DNA of 64,000 nt from Oscillospiraceae bacterium (lineage in GTDB: Bacteria > Bacillota > Clostridia > Oscillospirales > Ruminococcaceae), in contig JAJQHD010000036.1 in assembly GCA_021199855.1 (NCBI GenBank), positions 1-64,000 on the forward strand, read 5' to 3'. Of the stretch, positions 53,677 through 64,000 are shown one piece after another. Below the pieces are notes generated by a model. The model searched no databases. It had not been told where the DNA came from and saw only the letters and a program-made list of their open reading frames with translations. Position 1 is the stretch's first letter. Every line of letters starts with the position of its first letter. Position numbers and translations under genes: made by a program.

Positions 53677-55188
53677 ATGGATATAAAATCTGATGAAATT
53701 GTAAAAATAATCAGCAACCGAATCAAGAACTACGAAACTAAGCTTGAGCAGGTCAATGTCGGAACCGTGGTTTCGGTAAGTGACGGCATTGCGAAGGTTT
53801 CGGGTCTCGACGGCGTCATGTACGGCGAGCTTGTCGAGTTTGAGAACGGCGCACACGGAATGGCGCAGAACCTCGAAGAGGACACCGTCTCGGTCGTCAT
53901 CATGGATAACGACCAGGGAATAAAAGAGGGCGACTCGGTAAAGATTACCGGCAATGTCGTCTCCGTTCCCGTAGGCGAAGCTCTTATCGGAAGAGTTGTA
54001 AATGCTTTGGGTCAGCCTATCGACGGCAAGGGACCGATTGAGACGACCGAAACAAGACCTATTGAGTCTCCTGCACCGGGCATTATCGACCGTGAGCCGG
54101 TAACAGTGCCGCTTCAGACGGGTATCAAAGCAATCGACTCGATGATTCCTATCGGACGTGGTCAGCGTGAGCTCATCATCGGCGACCGCCAGACAGGTAA
54201 GACCACAATAGCTACCGACACCATCCTCAACCAGAAGGGCAAGGGAGTTGTCTGCGTCTATGTCGCAATTGGTCTTAAGCGTTCTACTGTTGCACAGGTC
54301 GTAAAGAATCTAACCGACGGCGGAGCTATGGACTATACAATAGTCGTTTCGGCAACTGCTTCGGAGCTTCCCACCATGCAGTATATCGCACCCTATAGCG
54401 GCTGTGCTATGGGCGAGTACTTCATGTATAACGGCAAGGATGTCCTGGTTGTGTATGATGATTTAAGCAAGCACGCAGTTGCTTACAGAACAATATCGCT
54501 CCTCATCCGCCGTCCGCCGGGACGTGAAGCATACCCCGGAGATGTTTTCTATCTCCATTCGAGACTTCTCGAAAGAGCGGCGCATTTGTCCAAAGAAAAA
54601 GGCGGAGGAAGCATGACAGCTCTTCCGATAATCGAAACACAGGCGGGAGACGTTTCCGCATATATACCTACAAACGTAATTTCAATCACCGACGGTCAGA
54701 TTTACCTCGAAACCGAGCTCTTCAACGCAGGCGTAATGCCGGCTATCAACCCGGGTATTTCGGTATCCCGTGTCGGAGGCAACGCCCAGATTAAGGCGAT
54801 GAAGAAGGTTTCGGGTTCTTTGAAGCTCATCTATTCGCAGTATCGTGAACTTCAGTCGTTCGCACAGTTCAGCTCAGATCTTGATGCCGACACGAAGGCA
54901 CAGCTCGATTTAGGTGAAAGAATCGTCGCAGTCCTGAAACAGAAGAACAACAATCCTATCGACGTAGCTCAGCAGGTCTGCATCTTCTATGCCACAACAA
55001 ATGGCTACTTAAAAAACATCCCCGTCGATAAGATTCCCGACTATGAGACTGATTTGCAGGAGCATATGCTCAATCACCATAACGGTGTTCTGGAGGCTAT
55101 TCGCTCAACAGGAAAGTTTGAACCGGAGACGGAAACCGAGCTCAAGACAGCACTTGAAGAGATAGCAGTCAGGTATTCTGACAAATAA
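53677..55188 (+). CDS. atpA: ATP synthase subunit alpha
   Basis: 503 residues. F1 non-catalytic nucleotide-binding subunit with the Walker A motif GDRQTGKT (~169-176), GQRELIIG before it, and the signature [23 protein letters not shown] precedes the ATG. Normal length. Confidence 0.98.
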   Translation: MDIKSDEIVKIISNRIKNYETKLEQVNVGTVVSVSDGIAKVSGLDGVMYGELVEFENGAHGMAQNLEEDTVSVVIMDNDQGIKEGDSVKITGNVVSVPVGEALIGRVVNALGQPIDGKGPIETTETRPIESPAPGIIDREPVTVPLQTGIKAIDSMIPIGRGQRELIIGDRQTGKTTIATDTILNQKGKGVVCVYVAIGLKRSTVAQVVKNLTDGGAMDYTIVVSATASELPTMQYIAPYSGCAMGEYFMYNGKDVLVVYDDLSKHAVAYRTISLLIRRPPGREAYPGDVFYLHSRLLERAAHLSKEKGGGSMTALPIIETQAGDVSAYIPTNVISITDGQIYLETELFNAGVMPAINPGISVSRVGGNAQIKAMKKVSGSLKLIYSQYRELQSFAQFSSDLDADTKAQLDLGERIVAVLKQKNNNPIDVAQQVCIFYATTNGYLKNIPVDKIPDYETDLQEHMLNHHNGVLEAIRSTGKFEPETETELKTALEEIAVRYSDK

Positions 55189-55199
55189 GGAGACATCTA

Positions 55200-57872
<2,673 letters not shown>

Positions 57873-57879
57873 ATAAAAG

Positions 57880-57909
57880 TCCCGCAAGAAATTTTTTGCG
57901 GGATTTTTT
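57880..57909 (+). terminator. atp operon terminator
   Basis: TCCCGCAA, a loop of about 8 bases, TTGCGGGA and six T. Confidence 0.92.
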
Positions 57910-57960
57910 AGAAATGATGCAATAATTCGGGCGCATAATTTGTATTATAGGTAGAAACAT

Positions 57961-58034
57961 TGTAGGGGCGGATATCATCCGCCCGAATTACCTCGATTCG
58001 ACCCAAAAACGGGCGGATAATATCCGCCCCTACA
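57961..58034. repeat. Long inverted repeat of nested palindromes (family R3)
   Basis: Arms of about 25 bases (TGTAGGGGCGGATATCATCC at the left, GGATAATATCCGCCCCTACA at the right) around a 24-base centre. Each arm is itself a small palindrome (GGGCGGAT / ATCCGCCC). A partial copy follows tatD at 7245. It resembles a MITE-like or REP-like element, with no transposase nearby. Confidence 0.75.
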
Positions 58035-58055
58035 GAAAAGAAAGGAGAGGTTTTT

Positions 58056-58214
58056 ATGAGAAGATTATTACTGATTTTAACCTGCCTCGCAGTTCTTTTA
58101 AGCCTTGCCGGCTGTGCGGGAGTTAACGTAAGCGACTTCGTTGAAACCAACTACAGCGATTCACACGAAACTGAAGCCAAGGAGTCCATTTCCGAAGTCT
58201 TAATGCCGATTTGA
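58056..58214 (+). CDS. Lipoprotein signal peptide, N-terminal part of a frameshifted gene
   Basis: 52 codons: MRRLLLILTCLAVLLSLAGC gives a lipobox LAGC at Cys20, followed by an acidic linker ending EVLMPI and a TGA. In the next frame the sequence reads PDLSDCTVTVARMFDV and continues to 60493. One missing G at CCGAT (58206-58210; expected CCGGAT) explains the break. AAAGGAGAGG precedes the ATG. Confidence 0.8.
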   Translation: MRRLLLILTCLAVLLSLAGCAGVNVSDFVETNYSDSHETEAKESISEVLMPI

Positions 58215-60493
58215 GCGACTGCACCGTTACAGTTGCGAGAATGTTCGACGTCCAAGCCTTGAACGACCCGATTGCTCTTACTGACGACGAGCTTGCGGAG
58301 TTCGTAAGCACTCTTGAAAACGCCGAAATCGCTGAAGAGCCCACTGAGCTCGAAGACTTCGATACTGATTCCATAGTTACTCACTACACTGTCGCGCTTT
58401 CTGACGGCACCGAGCTTGAACTGAGCTACTACGAATCGCGCCACTGGAACAGCTCCACAGCGGTTTACGACCCCGATTGTTATCTGGTCGTTGGCGGCGA
58501 GCTGTTCACAACTGACGAGGAGAGCATAAACACGCTCGAAAGTTACTACCGCGAAACCTATTCAAGCGACTACACCCTCTACGAGATTTGCTATGCCGAA
58601 TACAAGCACGATTCGGGCGAATGGAGCGACGTCTGCTATAGTCAGGTGAGAAACTGGATTCTCGGTAACGCCTACTTAATCGCAAACCCCGGTGATTATA
58701 GCTATTATTCCGGCGATTGGTCGGAAAGGCGGGAAAGAGAAAAAGCTGAGATGGACGAAATTCTATCCACCATCGATGACATTCTCCCGTATGTTCTCCG
58801 GGACGACGGCACTGTGAATGAAGACAGATTTGTCAACGACGGCGAGATGGTTCCCTATAAAATCGATGAGCCCGTGAACCCGCTTCTTGATGCCGATTTT
58901 GAGGGTGCAACCGTCTATGTCATGCGAAATTACAATATCGAAGGTCTCGACGACCCAATCCCGATGGACGCTGAAGCTCAGGAGGAGTTTTTAAGCCTCC
59001 TCATGAGCCTTGAGATGGACGAGACCCCGACGGTCGATGATAATATGTATGCTGGTGGTGAGTATTTTCCGTGCTATACGATTGCTTTCCCGGACGGTTC
59101 GGAGTACCTTATATACTTCATGGCGGTTTCCGTTCCTGTCGGCAACAATCTCAATGGTGACGCCCGCTATATCGTCATTGGCGACTATAAGTACTGCATT
59201 CCCTATGAGGCTTTCTCCTCCGGACTGATTGACGAGCTTGAAAGCTATTATGATGAGCAGTACCGGATTGATTACGCCTTCCACGAGGTCTGCTACCTTG
59301 AATTCAAGCACTCTGTAGGCTCGATGACCGATTCGGACTATGAAGCCGGTAAGCAAGCGCTCATCGACGATGGCTACTTCAGCTCTCTTGACGAATACGA
59401 CGCCATCGCCGCCTCAGTAGATGACTATCAGGCATATCTGACGCCGAAGCCGGATTTCTCCAACTGCACAGTGACAGTCACCAGAATGTTTGACGTCCAG
59501 GCTCTTAACGACCCTATCAATCTTGAGGGAGACGAGTATACTGATTTCATCTCTGCCTATAAGAATGCAGATATTGGTGCAGAGCCTACGGAGCTTGAAG
59601 ATTTCGATGCGGATTCTGTCACCACCCACTACACCATAACCCTTTTAAGCGGCACAGTGATTAAACTAAGCAGTTACGAAGATTATATAGTCGTAAACGG
59701 TGAGCTGTTCACCATCGACGAGGAAAGCCTTGCAAAAATCGAAAGCTATTTCCTTGAAATCTATTCTGAAGACTATAAGATTCACGAAATCTGTTATGCC
59801 GAGTATAAGCTTGAGTCTGGCGAGTGGACAGAGGATTGCTATGATGAGGTAAGGTATAAAATTCCGAGAAACAGCTTTTATATTGCAGACCCGGACGGCA
59901 ACTATTTTTCTACCGGCGATTGGGAGGAACGAACTGCGAGAGAGCAAGCCGAGCTTGACGAGATTCTAGCAGGAATCGACGACATCATGCCCTATATTCT
60001 CAAGGATGACGGCACCGTCAATGAGGACAGATATGTCAGTGACAACGAGATGCTTCCATACAAGATAGATGAGCCGGTTAATCCGCTTCTTGATGCCGAC
60101 TTTGAAGGATGCGCGGTCTATACAACGACAAATGATCCGGTTCAGATTGATGAAGAGACCAAGAACGAGTTTCTTACGCTTATTATGAGCCTTGAGATGG
60201 ACGAAACCCCGATGGTTGACGATAATTTCTACGAAGGCGGAGATTACGGCGCCGGTTATACTATAGTCCTTTCAGACGGTTCAGAATACCGGGTATGCTT
60301 CATGGCAGTTTCCGCTCCCGTCGGCAACGGTCTCAGCGGCAGTGCGCGGTATGTCATAGTTAACGGCTACAAATACTGCATCACAAATTCGGATGTTGAC
60401 GACCTGTTTGAAGAGCTCACGAGCTATTACCATGAAATTGCTTCCTCAATCGATGATGATGAAGATTATGATATCGTAGTAACAGATGAATAA
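58211..60493 (+). CDS. Tandem-duplicated lipoprotein, body (frameshifted from its signal peptide)
   Basis: A 760-residue body without its own signal peptide, in frame with nothing upstream except across the break at ~58208. It contains two long homologous units (residues ~2-415 and ~416-755). Each begins CTVTVxRMFDVQALNDPI and carries a second, weaker lobe (DADFEGxxVY, EMDETPxVDDN, MAVSxPVGN). So the protein is a duplication of a two-lobe unit. Acidic, Tyr-rich, probably on the cell surface; no family recognised. The TTG at 58211 is only the first formal start and lacks a ribosome binding site. The next gene is another small lipoprotein. Confidence 0.8.
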   Translation: MSDCTVTVARMFDVQALNDPIALTDDELAEFVSTLENAEIAEEPTELEDFDTDSIVTHYTVALSDGTELELSYYESRHWNSSTAVYDPDCYLVVGGELFTTDEESINTLESYYRETYSSDYTLYEICYAEYKHDSGEWSDVCYSQVRNWILGNAYLIANPGDYSYYSGDWSERREREKAEMDEILSTIDDILPYVLRDDGTVNEDRFVNDGEMVPYKIDEPVNPLLDADFEGATVYVMRNYNIEGLDDPIPMDAEAQEEFLSLLMSLEMDETPTVDDNMYAGGEYFPCYTIAFPDGSEYLIYFMAVSVPVGNNLNGDARYIVIGDYKYCIPYEAFSSGLIDELESYYDEQYRIDYAFHEVCYLEFKHSVGSMTDSDYEAGKQALIDDGYFSSLDEYDAIAASVDDYQAYLTPKPDFSNCTVTVTRMFDVQALNDPINLEGDEYTDFISAYKNADIGAEPTELEDFDADSVTTHYTITLLSGTVIKLSSYEDYIVVNGELFTIDEESLAKIESYFLEIYSEDYKIHEICYAEYKLESGEWTEDCYDEVRYKIPRNSFYIADPDGNYFSTGDWEERTAREQAELDEILAGIDDIMPYILKDDGTVNEDRYVSDNEMLPYKIDEPVNPLLDADFEGCAVYTTTNDPVQIDEETKNEFLTLIMSLEMDETPMVDDNFYEGGDYGAGYTIVLSDGSEYRVCFMAVSAPVGNGLSGSARYVIVNGYKYCITNSDVDDLFEELTSYYHEIASSIDDDEDYDIVVTDE

Positions 60494-60513
60494 TTTTGAA
60501 AGGTGTGCTTGCT

Positions 60514-60984
60514 ATGAAAAGAATTTTGCTGATTTTAACCTCACTTGCAGTTCTTTTGAGTTTTGCGGCTTGCGGCAGTGAAACGGTTGAGTTTAACGAT
60601 GCGGAAATCTCCGAGTTCTGCGACCTGATGGACGCCTGCTTCGGTGTCGGTCCCGGGTCTGCGGGAAGTTCGCTCCGGTCGGTTTCTGCGGCAGGAAGTC
60701 TTCTTGATTGGGCAGAAGACCATAGCGACATGCTCACCGAAGAAACTCTCGAAGAGCTTTTAGGTGAGTGGGACGGTTATGATTGGGATTATGAGGATTT
60801 AGAGGAGAGCTGGAATTCGGTAGCGGGCTCTATTGAAGAGATAGTTTCAGATCCGACGGACGAGTCGCTTCTTGGACTACTTGACGACTCCGGCTACACT
60901 CTACAGCACGAATCCTACGGCGAAGACCTCGCCGAACTGCTGATTACCGTAATCGGAAATCATTACACTATAGAGACAGAGTAA
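60514..60984 (+). CDS. Small predicted lipoprotein
   Basis: 156 residues. The signal peptide MKRILLILTSLAVLLSFAAC ends in a lipobox (FAAC, Cys20) and is nearly the same as that of the preceding lipoprotein, so the two genes share ancestry at the 5' end. The mature part is acidic and helical (EFCDLMDACFG, SLLDWAEDHSDML, DLEESWNSVAGSIEEIV). AAAGGTG precedes the ATG at 60514. Twenty bases separate it from the previous gene; probably one operon. Function unknown. Confidence 0.8.
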   Translation: MKRILLILTSLAVLLSFAACGSETVEFNDAEISEFCDLMDACFGVGPGSAGSSLRSVSAAGSLLDWAEDHSDMLTEETLEELLGEWDGYDWDYEDLEESWNSVAGSIEEIVSDPTDESLLGLLDDSGYTLQHESYGEDLAELLITVIGNHYTIETE

Positions 60985-60993
60985 AAAAATCAA

Positions 60994-61018
60994 CCGTAAG
61001 GGCAAATCCTTACGGCTG
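60994..61018. terminator. Bidirectional terminator
   Basis: CCGTAAGG, loop GCAAAT, CCTTACGG, then CTGTTTT on the + strand; on the - strand the stem is followed by TTGATTTTTTT, ending the activase gene. Confidence 0.85.
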
Positions 61019-61023
61019 TTTTA

Positions 61024-64000
61024 TTATGCCTTGACTTTTTCGGCTTGCTTCTTCGCAACTTCTTTCTGAGCAGACGTCAGCATCAGCTTGATTCTGTTGA
61101 ACTGGTTGACTTCGGAAGCACCCGGGTCGTAGTCAACTGCGACGATGTTCGCCTCGGGATAGTGCTTCTTCAGAGCCTTGATGGCGCCCTTGCCGACAAC
61201 GTGGTTCGGAAGACATGCGAACGGCTGAATACAAACTATGTTCGGGACACCCATTTCGATGAGCTCCGCCATTTCGCCGGTTAAAAGCCATCCCTCGCCG
61301 TATTGGTTGCCGATTGAGATAACCGGCTTGGCAAGGTCTGCTACGTGCCGGATGTCGCTCGGAGCTTCAAAGCGTTTGCTCTTTTCAAGGGCATCAGTAG
61401 CAGGCTTACGGAGCATCTTAATTGCCTTGATACCCGCTTCGTTCACGAACTGCGAACGGTAACTTGTGCCTAAGTACTTGTGCTTGTAGACAGCATTGTA
61501 GAGGCTGTAATTCATGAAGTCCATAAGGTCGGGGACAACTGCCTCAGCGCCTTCGCTTTCGAGGAGGTCAACAAGGTGGTTGTTCGCAAGCGGCATGTAC
61601 TTGACGAGGATTTCGCCGACAATGCCAACACGAGGTTTCACGATAGTCGGGTCAATCGGCAGGTTGTCGAATGCATCTACAATGCCCTGGCAAACTTTTT
61701 TGTATGACATCCCGTTCTCGTTGTCGATAAGGGAGTCGATGGCAATCTTCTGCCACTTGTCGTGGAGCTTGTTCGCAGAACCGGCTTCGAGCTCATACGG
61801 TCTCGTCCGATAAAGGCACCTCATGAACAGGTCGCCATAGACGATAGCCTTCGCCATATCGAGAAGGAAAGGGACAGTAATCTTGAAGCCCTCGTTCGTC
61901 TCCATTCCGTTTGCGTTAAGAGAAATAACCGGAATGTGCCCGAGATTTACTTTTTCAAGAGCACGCCGAATAAATCCGACATAGTTGCTTGCTCTGCAAC
62001 ATCCGCCTGTCTGGGTCATGATAATGGCGAGATGGTCGGTGTCGTACTTTCCGGAGAGCACCGCCTCCATAATCTGCCCGACAACGGTAATCGACGGGAA
62101 GCAGGCGTCGTTGTTGACAAACTTCAAGCCCATATCGATAGCCGAGCGGTTGTCGTTGTCAAGGACAACTAGGTTATAGCCATGCTTCTTCGCTACCGGT
62201 TCTATTATGTCGAAGTGAATCGGGCTCATCTGTGGTGCGATGATGGTGTAGCCTTCTTCGCGCATCTTCTTCGTGAATGTAGCTCGATTGTATGCGGCAG
62301 TTCTGGGAACAGCCTTGATTCCGCTTCTGTCACGCTGGTTCATTGCTGAAAGAAGACTTCTGATTCTTATTCTTGCGGCGCCAAGATTGGAGACTTCGTC
62401 TATTTTAAGAACAGTGTAGAGCTTGTTCGAGCCGTTGAGGATTTCCTGAACCTGGTCAGTAGTGACGGCGTCGAGTCCGCAGCCGAACGAGTTAAGCTGG
62501 ATAAGCTCCAGATCGTCCCGGTTTCTTATGTACTCAGCGGCGGCATAGAGCCTTGAATGGAACACCCATTGGTCGTTAGATCTGAGCGGGCTGTCGGTCA
62601 TAAAGTCGTTCGGGAGGCTGTCCTCAGTGAGAACTGCCAGCCCATACGAGGCAATCATCTCGGGGATTCCGTGGTTGATTTCCGGGTCGACGTGATAGGG
62701 TCTGCCCGCAAGCATGATTCCCTTGCGGTGGTTGTCCTCCATCCATTTTAAGATTTCAGCGCCTTTGTCTCGGATGTCAGCCTTCGCCTTGTGCTGTTCC
62801 TCCCAAGCCTCTTGGACGGCGGCTCTTACTTCCTTTTCGGAAATATTCCACTCTTCCTTGCAGACCGCAACCAACCTGTCAGCGGCGGTCTTCTCACTTG
62901 TGAAGGCAATGAACGGACGAATAAGCCGGACGTCGCCGTCGATAACACCCTCGACGTTGTTCTTTAAATTCTCGGGATAGGAGATAACGATTGGGCAGTT
63001 GTAGTGATTCTGCGCCGTCTTCGACTCCATGTGTTCGTAGAAGACGCAGGGGTGGAAGATGGTCTTGATGCCGTGATCTATCAGCCACTGGACGTGCCCG
63101 TGCGAGAGCTTCGCCGGGTAACATTCTGACTCTGAGGGAATACTCTCCATTCCGAGCTCGTAAATCTTGTGACTCGATTTCGGCGACAATTCGACTCTGA
63201 ATCCGAGCTTTGTAAAGAAGGTCGCCCAGAACGGATAGTTTTCGTAGATGTTAAGTACTCTCGGGATTCCGATAACGCCACGTGTCGGGTTTTCAAGCGG
63301 CTCATAGCCGAAAATCCTCTCGTACTTATATTCCATCATGTTGGGACCCTTGTCGGTACTGGCGGTGTTCCCAAGTCCCTTTTCACAGCGGTTTCCGGTG
63401 ATGTGCCGCCTGCCGCCCGAGAAAGTGTTTATAGTGAGCATACAGCTGTTCGAGCATCCACGGCAGTGGGTGGTCGCAGTCTTGTATGTAAGATTCTCGA
63501 TTTCGGAAATCGGAAGCATCGAGCTCTCGCCGCCATCGTATCTGTCCTTAGCGATAAGAGCCGCACCGAATGCACCCATGATTCCCGCAATGTCGGGGCA
63601 GATTGCGTCCGCACCGGAAATCTTCTCGAAGGCTCTGAGAACCGCCTTGTTCATGAATGTTCCGCCCTGAACTACTACACTGGAACCGAGTTCCTGTGCG
63701 CTCGAAAGCTTAATAACCTTGAACAGAGCATTTTTGATGACTGAGTAGGCGAGTCCCGCTGAGATGTCCTCGACAGTTGCGCCTTCTTTTTGCGCCTGCT
63801 TTACATTCGAGTTCATGAAGACGGTGCATCTTGTTCCCAAATCAATCGGGTGCTTCGCATAAAGTGCCTTCTCGGCAAATTCCTGGGCGGTATACCCGAG
63901 GGATTGTGCAAAATTCTCGATAAACGAGCCGCAACCGGAAGAGCAGGCTTCGTTGAGTAAAATCGTGTCAACCGAGCCGTCTTTAAGCTTTATGCACTTC
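61024..64000 (-). CDS. 2-hydroxyacyl-CoA dehydratase activase fusion (partial, runs off right edge)
   Basis: At least 991 residues; the N-terminus lies beyond position 64000. The frame is open through the edge: sequence there reads LLNEACSSGCGSFIENFAQSLGYTA in part (NEACSSGCGSFIENFAQSLG), then HPIDLGTRCTVFMNSNVKQA, the BadF/BcrA/HgdC-type ATPase domain with its bridging [4Fe-4S] cysteines. A Cys-rich linker (HCRGCSNSC), a DUF2229-type domain (PYHVDPEINHGIPEMIASYG) and an HgdB-like region follow (TQTGGCCRASNYVGFIRRAL, NQYGEGWLLTGEMAELI). Such fusions are thought to activate or contribute to radical dehydration of 2-hydroxyacyl-CoA; the exact substrate is not known. The first ATPase copy is presumably off the window. 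Confidence 0.9.
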   Translation of the reverse strand, partial: KCIKLKDGSVDTILLNEACSSGCGSFIENFAQSLGYTAQEFAEKALYAKHPIDLGTRCTVFMNSNVKQAQKEGATVEDISAGLAYSVIKNALFKVIKLSSAQELGSSVVVQGGTFMNKAVLRAFEKISGADAICPDIAGIMGAFGAALIAKDRYDGGESSMLPISEIENLTYKTATTHCRGCSNSCMLTINTFSGGRRHITGNRCEKGLGNTASTDKGPNMMEYKYERIFGYEPLENPTRGVIGIPRVLNIYENYPFWATFFTKLGFRVELSPKSSHKIYELGMESIPSESECYPAKLSHGHVQWLIDHGIKTIFHPCVFYEHMESKTAQNHYNCPIVISYPENLKNNVEGVIDGDVRLIRPFIAFTSEKTAADRLVAVCKEEWNISEKEVRAAVQEAWEEQHKAKADIRDKGAEILKWMEDNHRKGIMLAGRPYHVDPEINHGIPEMIASYGLAVLTEDSLPNDFMTDSPLRSNDQWVFHSRLYAAAEYIRNRDDLELIQLNSFGCGLDAVTTDQVQEILNGSNKLYTVLKIDEVSNLGAARIRIRSLLSAMNQRDRSGIKAVPRTAAYNRATFTKKMREEGYTIIAPQMSPIHFDIIEPVAKKHGYNLVVLDNDNRSAIDMGLKFVNNDACFPSITVVGQIMEAVLSGKYDTDHLAIIMTQTGGCCRASNYVGFIRRALEKVNLGHIPVISLNANGMETNEGFKITVPFLLDMAKAIVYGDLFMRCLYRTRPYELEAGSANKLHDKWQKIAIDSLIDNENGMSYKKVCQGIVDAFDNLPIDPTIVKPRVGIVGEILVKYMPLANNHLVDLLESEGAEAVVPDLMDFMNYSLYNAVYKHKYLGTSYRSQFVNEAGIKAIKMLRKPATDALEKSKRFEAPSDIRHVADLAKPVISIGNQYGEGWLLTGEMAELIEMGVPNIVCIQPFACLPNHVVGKGAIKALKKHYPEANIVAVDYDPGASEVNQFNRIKLMLTSAQKEVAKKQAEKVKA

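Overview
The window looks like a chromosomal segment of an anaerobic, endospore-forming, Gram-positive Firmicute of the class Clostridia, probably a gut Oscillospirales/Ruminococcaceae-type organism. The evidence: a dgt-dnaG-sigA macrooperon, spoVAD-spoVAE, a CIRCE element before groESL, TTGACA/TATAAT promoters with strong AGGAGG ribosome binding sites, many lipoproteins and NPxTG-anchored surface proteins, a giant 2-hydroxyacyl-CoA dehydratase activase and no respiratory genes. The family-level placement is inference.

Layout. 0.2-6.2 kb: two large secreted beta-helix surface proteins with nearly identical NPTTG sorting tails; the first is split by a frameshift. 6.2-9.5 kb: tatD, an ACT-domain regulator and homoserine dehydrogenase, separated by dispersed palindromic repeats. 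9.7-11 kb: three related small membrane proteins (the third broken) and a 41-codon antitoxin-like gene. 11.1-14.1 kb: a response regulator / Glu-Pro-rich membrane protein / HtrA operon. 14.4-16.5 kb: groES-groEL. 16.6-20.3 kb: two tandem paralogous CBM9-like membrane-anchored proteins with matching dual operators. 20.5-36.6 kb: housekeeping (MATE, sigA, dnaG, dgt, yigZ, rpmE, aspartate kinase, coaD, rsmD, uvrC, cyclophilin) interrupted by a solitary DUF262/DUF1524 defence-type gene. 37.7-39.1 kb: spoVAD-spoVAE. 39.1-41.1 kb: a second MATE and a frameshifted HTH gene. 41.2-46.8 kb: an Rrf2-controlled RiPP-like cluster. 46.8-50.5 kb: tRNA-Ala, a PadR/DUF1700/DUF4097 operon, tRNA-Lys and citrate synthase. 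50.6-57.9 kb: the complete F-type ATP synthase operon. 58-61 kb: two lipoprotein genes (one frameshifted). 61-64 kb: an acyl-CoA dehydratase activase fusion running off the right edge.

The most interesting system is at 41.2-46.8 kb. An Rrf2 regulator, a 79-residue peptide with eight ACG motifs in a 17-residue period, a radical SAM/SPASM enzyme, a nitroreductase, a flavin-type oxidoreductase with two [4Fe-4S] motifs, a zinc-type macrodomain and a class M (SirTM-like) sirtuin lie on one strand with tight spacing. The regulator and the peptide have promoters with the same operator at the same place over the -35 box. This couples a peptide-modification pathway to a reversible ADP-ribosylation pair. 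Other points of note are an ATP synthase c subunit with two membrane carboxylates, a response regulator with Glu in place of the phospho-acceptor Asp, and four genes each broken by what looks like a single missing base.
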